DNA from: Treponema sp.
Lineage (GTDB): Bacteria; Spirochaetota; Spirochaetia; Treponematales; Breznakiellaceae
DNA: 6,889 bases
NCBI GenBank assembly: GCA_009776715.1
Contig: WRNF01000100.1
Span: 1 to 6,889 of the forward strand
Reading direction: 5' to 3'
Made by a program: the position numbers and the translations under genes. The notes under the pieces are model-generated. The model worked only from the letters and a program-made list of their open reading frames with translations. It was not told the DNA's origin and did no database searches. This document shows positions 1 through 5,145 of the stretch, piece after piece; position 1 is the stretch's first letter, and each line of letters starts with the position of its first letter.

Positions 1-637
1 TTTTATTGTACTGCATAAAAACATCGTTCCAAATTTCCAGCCATTTACCGCATGAACAGCCGGGCCTGCAATCCGGCCCGCAGGGGGCATCGCCCACATA
101 GTAAAACATCTCTGTATCCGGCCCGCAGGGACCGGTATTTCCTGCCGGCCCCCACCAGTTGTCTGCGCGGGGAAGGTAGGCTATGCGGTTTTCGGGAATG
201 CCAAGTTTCATCCACAATGCGGCAGATTCTTCATCGCGGGGAATTCCTTCCTCTCCTTCAAAAACCGTTACCCCCAGTTTTTCAACCGGAATATTCAGCC
301 ATTGCGGGGAGGTAAGAAATTCAAAACTCATTGATATAGCATCTTCCTTAAAATAATCCCCCAAGGACCAGTTCCCCAGCATCTCAAAAAAAGTTAAGTG
401 GCTGGAATCCCCCACACATTCAATATCGCCGGTACGAATGCATTTTTGATAATTAACCAAACGCTTTCCCGCCGGATGCTCCTCGCCAAGAAGGTACGGA
501 ACCAAAGGATGCATTCCGGCGGTAGTAAATAACACCGTGGGATCATTGTCCGGCAACAGGGATTTTCCCTGTATTTGAACATGATCTTTGGACACGAAAA
601 AATCAATGTATTTTTTGCGGAGTTCACTTGCTGTCAT
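1..637 (-). CDS. alaS: Alanine--tRNA ligase (AlaRS), N-terminal part, runs off the left edge
   Basis: Cytoplasmic class II aminoacyl-tRNA synthetase that activates alanine with ATP and charges tRNA-Ala. The window holds the first 212 codons, read from an ATG at 637-635, with no stop before the left edge. Visible catalytic-core features are [13 protein letters not shown] (residues 37-49, motif 1 region), [11 protein letters not shown] (66-76) followed by [15 protein letters not shown] (82-96, motif 2), and [17 protein letters not shown] (161-177), all highly characteristic of AlaRS. Residues 186-196 form a cysteine cluster (C-x3-C-x3-C-x-C) just before [13 protein letters not shown], which is not part of the E. 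coli-type core as I remember it. The C-terminal editing and C-Ala regions lie outside the window; some spirochaete AlaRS are short forms lacking C-Ala, but this cannot be judged here. No Shine-Dalgarno sequence precedes the ATG; instead a promoter ends 6 bases upstream. The gene is divergent from the 928 gene. Confidence 0.97.
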   Translation of the reverse strand, partial: MTASELRKKYIDFFVSKDHVQIQGKSLLPDNDPTVLFTTAGMHPLVPYLLGEEHPAGKRLVNYQKCIRTGDIECVGDSSHLTFFEMLGNWSLGDYFKEDAISMSFEFLTSPQWLNIPVEKLGVTVFEGEEGIPRDEESAALWMKLGIPENRIAYLPRADNWWGPAGNTGPCGPDTEMFYYVGDAPCGPDCRPGCSCGKWLEIWNDVFMQYNK

Positions 638-643
638 AGAAAA

Positions 644-671
644 ATTGTATCATTTTTTAGTTTTTTTTCAA
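644..671 (-). promoter_or_regulatory. Predicted sigma70-type promoter of alaS, probably leaderless
   Basis: On the minus strand TTGAAA (671-666) is followed after 16 bases by TACAAT (649-644). The start ATG of alaS begins 6 bases after the -10 hexamer, so transcription would start at or within a base or two of the A of ATG. There is no purine-rich RBS in the bases before the ATG. Prediction from motif match only. Confidence 0.6.
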
Positions 672-892
672 GGGAGGATATTGCAAAACGGTATACCCCT
701 TTAATTTAGTGTATTAAACAAGGAATTATGCAATTCTCTGTTCAATTAACAATGGCAATCGGCAACAGATAATTAATTACGTTAATTGGCTATATGGAAG
801 TTTAATGCACTTTTCTATTATGGCGTAGAAGTAGTTTAATTTACGGTTAATTACAGCCCATCTGGTTTGCAGTAAATTTGCAAGAGCTTCTC

Positions 893-921
893 TATACAAA
901 TATTCAAAAATAACCTACAAT
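893..921 (+). promoter_or_regulatory. Predicted promoter of the 928 gene, probably leaderless
   Basis: TATACA (893-898, 4 of 6 to the -35 consensus) is followed by a 17-base spacer and TACAAT (916-921). The ATG begins exactly 6 bases after the -10 hexamer, the same geometry as alaS on the other strand, and no RBS is present. Transcription would start at about 928. Confidence 0.55.
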
Positions 922-927
922 TGATAT

Positions 928-1314
928 ATGAAAATAGAACTATTTACTTTTTGTGATTTTGCCCAGGAAAACGGCGGCAAGCTTACCCTTGTTGGAACTT
1001 TTGATACAATAGTTTCCCGTAATTTTCCATGCGTTCATCCTCAACTGTCAGTGGTCATTCGCGTTCGGTTTGATTTATGGGAATTTGCCGCCCATGCTTT
1101 CCGCATAGAAATCAATGATCTTGACGGCGATATAAATATGCCGCCAATCTCCGGTAATCTGGATGTTAAAGGAGGCGGCAATGCTTCTGCTGTTTCGCAC
1201 CTGGTTTTTACAATAGGAAATTTAAATTTCAAAAATCCTGGCGTGGTAAATTTTACCCTGTTTTTAGATGATAAAGAAATTGGTTCTATTCCGCTGTATG
1301 TCAGAAAAAACTAA
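928..1314 (+). CDS. Small conserved protein resembling the DUF6941 type, function unknown
   Basis: A 128-residue soluble protein without signal peptide or membrane segment. The N-terminus, ELFTFCDFAQENGGKLTLVG (residues 4-23), then TFDTI and FPCVHPQLSVVIRVRF (33-48), recalls from memory a widespread family of uncharacterised proteins of about this length, annotated DUF6941. The alternation of polar and hydrophobic residues and the lack of long helices suggest a compact all-beta domain; this is an inference. It ends in IPLYVRKN, which looks complete. It is probably the first gene of a two-gene transcript with rsmE, whose start is 15 bases downstream. No catalytic motif is evident, and nothing in the neighbourhood assigns a function. 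The ATG at 928 is favoured because the conserved N-terminal motif begins immediately and a promoter lies just upstream. Confidence 0.85.
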   Translation: MKIELFTFCDFAQENGGKLTLVGTFDTIVSRNFPCVHPQLSVVIRVRFDLWEFAAHAFRIEINDLDGDINMPPISGNLDVKGGGNASAVSHLVFTIGNLNFKNPGVVNFTLFLDDKEIGSIPLYVRKN

Positions 1315-1329
1315 CACTGAAATTTATCC

Positions 1330-2067
1330 ATGAACATTATCCTTTTTGAAGCGCATGAAGCTTTTTGTTTGCTGCTCCGGCGCGATGAACGGACGATACA
1401 TTTGTTAAAGGTATTACACAAAAAAGAAGGTGATTTTTTTGAAGCGGGCATTCTCGGAGGAAACAGCGGCAGCGGTAAAATCGAAAAGATACATGCCGAC
1501 GGCTCGATCTGCTTCACGCTGAATTTGCATACGCCTCCCCTTGCGAGGCTGCCAATTCGGGTTGCGGTTGGATTTCCCCGCCCAATTCAGATCCGCCGCC
1601 TGCTTAGGGACCTTTCCAGCATGGGCGTTCAGGCAATAGATTTTTTCGGCACAGAGTTAGGTGAAAAAAGCTACCGCAGCACAACGCTTTTTGCCGACGG
1701 CGGCGCCCATGCCGCTCTTATTGAAGGCGCCGCCCAGTCACGCGACACCATCCTCCCTGAAATTAATATTTTTGGCCGTTTGGAAGAATGGATTGAAAAA
1801 AATCCGCCGCTGACAGAATGTAACGGCAGCTCTGCTTTGCTCATTGCTGCGGACAATGTGCGGCCGCAAGGTACTTTTACCGGAATTGCTTCTGCCAAAC
1901 GTCCGGTTGTGCTGGCCATTGGCAGCGAACGCGGATGGTCGGATCGCGAACGGAATCTCCTTGAAACCGCCGGTTTCATGCGCCTTTCGCTGGGCAGCCG
2001 CGCCCTGCGCACAGAAACAGCCTGCATTGCTGCAACGGCGCTGTTGATGAATAATGAGCGGGAATAA
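1330..2067 (+). CDS. rsmE: 16S rRNA (uracil(1498)-N(3))-methyltransferase RsmE
   Basis: SPOUT-fold methyltransferase that uses S-adenosylmethionine to methylate N3 of U1498 in 16S rRNA of the 30S subunit. The 245-residue length is normal for the family. The N-terminal PUA-like RNA-binding domain contains HLLKVLHKKEGD (residues 24-35). The knot domain shows AAQSRDTILPEI (134-145), equivalent to the AEQ-x2-R motif, then VLAIGSERGWSDRE (194-207) and LGSRALRTETA (221-231), the SAM-binding trefoil-knot signatures. The usual GPEGGF loop reads GSERGW here; the glycine-to-arginine change is also something I recall from other RsmE members, so it need not mean loss of function. No RBS is visible before the ATG, so translation may be coupled to the gene 15 bases upstream. 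No terminator is evident after the stop. Confidence 0.95.
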   Translation: MNIILFEAHEAFCLLLRRDERTIHLLKVLHKKEGDFFEAGILGGNSGSGKIEKIHADGSICFTLNLHTPPLARLPIRVAVGFPRPIQIRRLLRDLSSMGVQAIDFFGTELGEKSYRSTTLFADGGAHAALIEGAAQSRDTILPEINIFGRLEEWIEKNPPLTECNGSSALLIAADNVRPQGTFTGIASAKRPVVLAIGSERGWSDRERNLLETAGFMRLSLGSRALRTETACIAATALLMNNERE

Positions 2068-2137
2068 GAGAGAAAAACATCACCTGAGACATTAAATTTA
2101 CAGAAAAACGCATATCCAGAAAATTTTCCCAACCTAC

Positions 2138-2166
2138 TTGAATAATAATCTAAAATCCCATATAAT
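2138..2166 (+). promoter_or_regulatory. Predicted promoter of the rpmH-rnpA-yidD-yidC-jag operon
   Basis: TTGAAT (2138-2143), a 17-base spacer and a perfect TATAAT (2161-2166) form the best sigma70-type promoter in the window. Transcription would start near 2173, giving a leader of about 73 bases before rpmH. The rsmE-rpmH gap (2068-2245) contains no gene. Confidence 0.75.
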
Positions 2167-2185
2167 TTACCCTAATGAATGATTC

Positions 2186-2201
2186 CCCGGAAATATCCGG
2201 G
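2186..2201 (+). promoter_or_regulatory. Small GC-rich hairpin in the rpmH leader
   Basis: CCCGGA (2186-2191) and TCCGGG (2196-2201) form a 6-bp stem with an AATA loop, in the predicted 5' leader. It is followed by a broken T-rich stretch, too weak to be a confident terminator. It might be an attenuator or an mRNA-stability element, or incidental. Confidence 0.35.
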
Positions 2202-2245
2202 TTTATTAGTGTTTTCAAGAACCTTTATATATAGGAGTTAATCCC

Positions 2246-2401
2246 ATGAAACGGACTTATCAACCCAGCAAAGTAAAGCGGAACCGTAAATTTGGTTTCC
2301 GCGCCAGAATGAAAACTCGCGGTGGAAGGTTAGTGTTAAAACGCCGAAGAGCCAAGGGCAGGTATAAACTTTCAGTTGCAGACGAGAAAAAACCTTATTG
2401 A
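2246..2401 (+). CDS. rpmH: 50S ribosomal protein L34
   Basis: A 51-residue, strongly basic protein of the large ribosomal subunit. [20 protein letters not shown] followed by [19 protein letters not shown] is the canonical L34 sequence. The last residues, [11 protein letters not shown], extend beyond the usual end near residue 44-46, giving a short C-terminal tail that is plausible for spirochaetes. The start is fixed by an AGGAG ribosome-binding site at 2233-2237, nine bases before the ATG. It heads the conserved rpmH-rnpA gene pair; rnpA follows after 66 bases. Confidence 0.98.
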   Translation: MKRTYQPSKVKRNRKFGFRARMKTRGGRLVLKRRRAKGRYKLSVADEKKPY

Positions 2402-2467
2402 CCAGGGAAGCAAGATCGCTGCAGGAACAGGATCAAGCGGACGGGAAAGTGAAGGGAGTTGCCCTTC

Positions 2468-2839
2468 ATGAAATCTTTAGATAGCAAAAATGCTGACTTT
2501 CGGTTTAAGCGAAAAGAACATTTAAAGAAAAAAAAAGATATTGGGGAGGTTTTTAGCAAAGGAAAGCGCGTTGCCTGTAAAGAGGCAAAAATGTTTGTAC
2601 TGGAAAACAAACTGCCTTATAATCGGATATGTTTTACATTTCCCAGAGCTTTTGGAAATTCTGTTAAACGAAACCATACCAAAAGATTATGCAGAGAAGT
2701 TTACCGGAATTTTAAACCGCAACTGAAAGCTGGTTTTGATGTTATTGTATTGACGTACCCGGATAATCAACGCCGGACTTATGCAATGACATTAATGCAA
2801 TTAAGCCGGTTGCTTTCCAAAGCTGGTCTGTTGTTATGA
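2468..2839 (+). CDS. rnpA: Ribonuclease P protein component
   Basis: Protein subunit of RNase P, which binds the catalytic RNA and the 5' leader of pre-tRNAs to support 5' maturation. The 123-residue length is typical. [26 protein letters not shown] residues 11-32 are the usual N-terminal helix, and [17 protein letters not shown] (64-80) is the RNR-box signature. The preceding strand reads [10 protein letters not shown] where most homologues have a VSKK-like sequence, and RNH replaces the usual RNR, so the box is somewhat divergent. A TTG at 2459 could extend the frame by three codons, but the AGGGAG at 2453-2458 directly abuts it and is spaced nine bases from the ATG at 2468, which is therefore preferred. 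The stop overlaps the yidD start (ATGA). Confidence 0.96.
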   Translation: MKSLDSKNADFRFKRKEHLKKKKDIGEVFSKGKRVACKEAKMFVLENKLPYNRICFTFPRAFGNSVKRNHTKRLCREVYRNFKPQLKAGFDVIVLTYPDNQRRTYAMTLMQLSRLLSKAGLLL

Positions 2840-3045
2840 AAAGGATAGCCGTACTGCTGATTCGTTTTTATCAAAAAGCCGTCTCGCCCTGGCTGCCGGC
2901 TTCATGCAGGTATTATCCTACATGTTCGGCATATGCAATTGAGGCAATAGAAAAGCACGGGTTTTTCCGCGGCTTTCTGCTGGCAGCAAGAAGAATTTTG
3001 CGCTGCCATCCTTTCCATGCAGGCGGTTACGATCCGGTTCCCTAG
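2836..3045 (+). CDS. yidD: Membrane protein insertion efficiency factor YidD
   Basis: Small membrane-associated protein that assists YidC-dependent insertion. The 69 residues carry the family hallmarks: an amphipathic start ([18 protein letters not shown]), [16 protein letters not shown] (23-38), [19 protein letters not shown] (41-59) and the terminal GGYDPVP (63-69), with Cys24, Cys30 and Cys57 in place. It begins within the rnpA stop (ATGA, 4-base overlap) without its own RBS, so translation is probably coupled. The TAG stop lies inside the left terminal repeat of the palindromic element at 3041-3212. The protein ends directly after the conserved DPVP, so nothing essential seems lost, although some homologues have a short extra tail. 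Confidence 0.97.
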   Translation: MKRIAVLLIRFYQKAVSPWLPASCRYYPTCSAYAIEAIEKHGFFRGFLLAARRILRCHPFHAGGYDPVP

Positions 3046-3075
3046 GAGTTTGTCGGACTTTGTCCTTTTTGATGA

Positions 3076-3112
3076 AAAAAATGCGAAAAAACACCGTTTT
3101 TGAGCATTTTTT
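3076..3112 (+). ncRNA. Predicted A/U-rich hairpin inside the palindromic element
   Basis: AAAAAATGC (3076-3084) pairs with GCATTTTTT (3104-3112). After a tandem G-A/A-G mismatch (3085-3086 against 3102-3103), AAAAAC (3087-3092) pairs with GTTTTT (3096-3101) around an ACC loop. This gives a 15-bp arm in any transcript. It is structure by inspection, with no known RNA family recognised. Confidence 0.5.
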
Positions 3113-3146
3113 ACTCTGCAAACTCCGTAAGGAACCCCAATATCAG

Positions 3147-3190
3147 AGATTTTAGTGGTTTTTAACCACCGGCTTTTAGCCGCAAAATCT
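3147..3190 (+). ncRNA. Predicted three-way junction inside the palindromic element
   Basis: AGATTTT (3147-3153) pairs with AAAATCT (3184-3190) and encloses two compact hairpins: GTGGTT-TTT-AACCAC (3155-3169) and CGGCT-TTT-AGCCG (3170-3182), which abut directly. The arrangement is too regular for chance decay and suggests a selected fold in RNA or single-stranded DNA. No Rfam-type family is recognised. Confidence 0.55.
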
Positions 3191-3254
3191 ACAAGTCCGA
3201 CAGGCTCCTAGGGCTGGGTTATTTTTAGAATTTTTTTTTAAAGGAAAAGAATAT

Positions 3255-5129
3255 ATGGAAAAGAATACATTGTTGGCAATAGTTTTGTCAATCGCAGTGC
3301 TGATTGGTTTTTATGTGGTGCAGGGGATATTTTTCGCTCCCGCTCCGGTTACGCAAGTAACGCAGCCAATGCAGCAGCAGGAACAGCCGCAGGATGCTTA
3401 TAGCCAAACAGCCCCGCTTCAAACAGCAGAACAGCCTCCGCCTGCGCAGGGGCAGCAAGCACCGGTTTACGCGGGAACGGCATTTCAATTTGAGCCGGTT
3501 CCGGATGACGATTTGGTTGTGGAAGAATTCCATGCAATAGAAAACAATCTTGTTACCGTTGTGTTTTCAAGCAAAGGCGGCGATGTTGTTTCATGGAAAC
3601 TTAAAGGGCATAAAGACAAAGGCGGTGAAGATGTAGAAATGGTCCTTCCCGGATTGGGAGCAAATCAATCGCATGCATTTACTGTTATTCTGGGAACGGA
3701 AAAGAACCCGCGTACAGATTTATTCAGAATTAACAAACCCTATGCCGATGCAGATAATTTATGGATTGAATTCTCGAAGGATTATGCCATTTCCGTTCCG
3801 GAAAATGCAGTTGATGCCGAACCGCAAATATTTACATTAAAAAAGCGTTTTGAATTCAGGCCGAATGATTATATGTGCATGTTAAAAATTACTTTGGAAG
3901 GAAAAAATTCTTCTGCGGTTAATTTAAATTTTGGCGGTTATATGCTTTCTTTTGGGCCGCAGATGGGGCCCTGGTTCGAAAAACTTGACGGCCGCATTGA
4001 TTACCGTCAATACATAACCTTTCTTAATGACACAGTAAACGAGGTAAAAATAGATTCAAATACCAACAGCTCCGGCCTTATTAATTCAAACCCAAAATGG
4101 GCGGCAATAGCAGGAAAATATTTTACATTTATTGCATATCCCAGCAACAGATACGATTTGGTATTTTCCCAGTTTGAAAACAGCAACAGCGATATTAAAG
4201 TAATTTCGCAAATGGACATAATCCGTCCGGGATGGGACAATACCGGCAAAGTAGACGACACTTACTTTTTTTACCTTGGTCCCAAAAGCCAGGATGTTCT
4301 GAATGCTTACGATATTGCTCAAAACAACGGGTTTGGGCATTCGGGAATGAAATTTTCCGAAATTGCCGCCTCCAGGGGGTTTTTAAGCCCGGTGGAAACA
4401 GTGTTAAAATGGCTGCTGGTAATGCTGTACAACGTGGTAAGAAATTACGGCGTGGCAATTATTTTGCTAACGTTATTGGTTAAAATTCTTTTCTTCCCGC
4501 TAACTAAAAAAAGTTCTATGGCAACACTGCGCATGCAGGCAGTTGCCCCAAAAATCAAAGAACTGCAGGAAAAGTACAAAGATAACAGGCAAAAATTAAA
4601 TATGGAAATGGCTGAATTATACAAAAAGGAAGGATACAACCCTCTTTCGGGCTGTCTTCCTATGCTCCTGCAAATACCTATTTTCTTTGCAATGTATAAT
4701 CTTTTTAGCACCCATTTCGATTTACGCAGCGCAATGTTTATTCCAGGCTGGATACCCGATCTTTCCCAGGCTGAATATGTTTGGGAATTTACTACTCCGC
4801 TGCCAATCGTCGGCTGGACAGCGCTTCGATTATTGCCCTTCATTTATGTGGCGTCTCAACTTATTTACGGGAAAGTAACTCAGGTTCCCAACCAAAAAAG
4901 CACGGGGCAGATGAAGTTTATGATGTATATAATGCCGATCATTTTCTTTTTTATTCTATACAATGTTCCGTCTGGATTGCTGGTATACTGGATTTTTTCC
5001 AATATTCTTACTTTAGTGCAACAGGTAATTATTAATAAATACTTCCTGCCAAAGCAAGCGGCAAATACTGTAAATGTTCCTGTGGGGAATGTAATAGCGC
5101 CTAACAAAAAAAAGAAAAACAAATGGTAA
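3255..5129 (+). CDS. yidC: Membrane protein insertase YidC (Oxa1 family)
   Basis: Inner-membrane insertase and chaperone that integrates membrane proteins alone or with SecYEG. At 624 residues it is the long Gram-negative form. It has an N-terminal membrane helix (about 5-27), a Gln/Pro-rich linker (about 30-72), a periplasmic P1 beta-domain (about 75-345), and the conserved five-helix insertase domain (about 380-595). The last includes AIILLTLLVKILFFPLTKKS (401-420), the cytoplasmic hairpin (421-458), NPLSGCLPMLLQIPIFFAMY (462-481) and VPSGLLVYWIFSNIL (571-585). The groove arginine of E. coli YidC (in FIVRGIMYPLTK) aligns with Lys410, so the positive charge is kept. The tail ends in KKKKNK, suited to ribosome contact. 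The start is supported by AAAGGA at 3240-3245, nine bases upstream. The palindromic element lies just before this RBS. Confidence 0.98.
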   Translation: MEKNTLLAIVLSIAVLIGFYVVQGIFFAPAPVTQVTQPMQQQEQPQDAYSQTAPLQTAEQPPPAQGQQAPVYAGTAFQFEPVPDDDLVVEEFHAIENNLVTVVFSSKGGDVVSWKLKGHKDKGGEDVEMVLPGLGANQSHAFTVILGTEKNPRTDLFRINKPYADADNLWIEFSKDYAISVPENAVDAEPQIFTLKKRFEFRPNDYMCMLKITLEGKNSSAVNLNFGGYMLSFGPQMGPWFEKLDGRIDYRQYITFLNDTVNEVKIDSNTNSSGLINSNPKWAAIAGKYFTFIAYPSNRYDLVFSQFENSNSDIKVISQMDIIRPGWDNTGKVDDTYFFYLGPKSQDVLNAYDIAQNNGFGHSGMKFSEIAASRGFLSPVETVLKWLLVMLYNVVRNYGVAIILLTLLVKILFFPLTKKSSMATLRMQAVAPKIKELQEKYKDNRQKLNMEMAELYKKEGYNPLSGCLPMLLQIPIFFAMYNLFSTHFDLRSAMFIPGWIPDLSQAEYVWEFTTPLPIVGWTALRLLPFIYVASQLIYGKVTQVPNQKSTGQMKFMMYIMPIIFFFILYNVPSGLLVYWIFSNILTLVQQVIINKYFLPKQAANTVNVPVGNVIAPNKKKKNKW

Positions 5130-5145
5130 ATTCAGGGAGAATAAA

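Larger units (their letters stand above)
638..927. other. Divergent AT-rich intergenic region with repeated GTTAATT motifs
   Basis: This 290-base gap lies between the divergent alaS and 928 genes and contains no convincing ORF or RNA gene. It holds the two face-out promoters listed separately. In between, GTTAATT occurs at 781-787 and 846-852, and its reverse complement at 744-750. The 8-base CAATTAAC (743-750) and GTTAATTG (781-788) form an exact spaced inverted repeat, and TTAATTACGTTAATT (773-787) resembles TTAATTTACGGTTAATT (836-852). These could be operators, but in such AT-rich DNA chance is a real alternative. A small palindrome, GAATT-ATGC-AATTC, sits at 723-736. Confidence 0.4.
3041..3212 (+). 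repeat. Palindromic MITE-like / ERIC-like element between yidD and yidC
   Basis: About 172 bp bounded by 20-bp terminal inverted repeats: CCTAGGAGTTTGTCGGACTT (3041-3060) and AAGTCCGACAGGCTCCTAGG (3193-3212). They match at 18 of 20 positions, and the pairing extends to C3040-G3213. The two mismatches become G-U pairs in plus-strand RNA, so the stem is unbroken in the operon transcript. The interior has no ORF but holds a large hairpin (3076-3112) and a nested three-hairpin domain (3147-3190). If the TA at 3043-3044 and 3209-3210 is a target duplication, the mobile unit is 3045-3208, as for MITEs moved by IS630/Tc1-type transposases. No transposase is present in the window. Copy number in the genome is unknown from this sequence. 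Confidence 0.75.

Noticed and set aside
208..216. DnaA-box-like TCATCCACA
   Set aside because: Eight of nine bases match, but it is single and inside alaS, with no cluster or AT-rich unwinding region; no origin is supported despite the rpmH-rnpA neighbourhood.
52..315. 87-codon plus-strand ORF at the left edge
   Set aside because: It is antisense to alaS, whose catalytic motifs are clear; the translation looks like noise.
1671..2132. 153-codon minus-strand ORF opposite rsmE
   Set aside because: It lies antisense to a well-supported RsmE, has low-complexity Arg/Ser/Ala composition, and shows no recognisable domain.
2186..2215. Rho-independent terminator after rsmE
   Set aside because: The 6-bp stem lies downstream of the predicted rpmH promoter and its T-rich tail is interrupted (TTTATTAGTG).
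2459..2467. TTG start for rnpA three codons upstream
   Set aside because: The AGGGAG RBS touches this TTG, while its spacing to the ATG at 2468 is ideal.
3041..3212. CRISPR, riboswitch or T-box between yidD and yidC
   Set aside because: There are no direct repeats with spacers and no recognisable riboswitch or T-box motif; the paired ends fit an inverted-repeat element better.
4445..4843. 132-codon minus-strand ORF within yidC
   Set aside because: It is antisense to the most conserved part of YidC and has no independent support.
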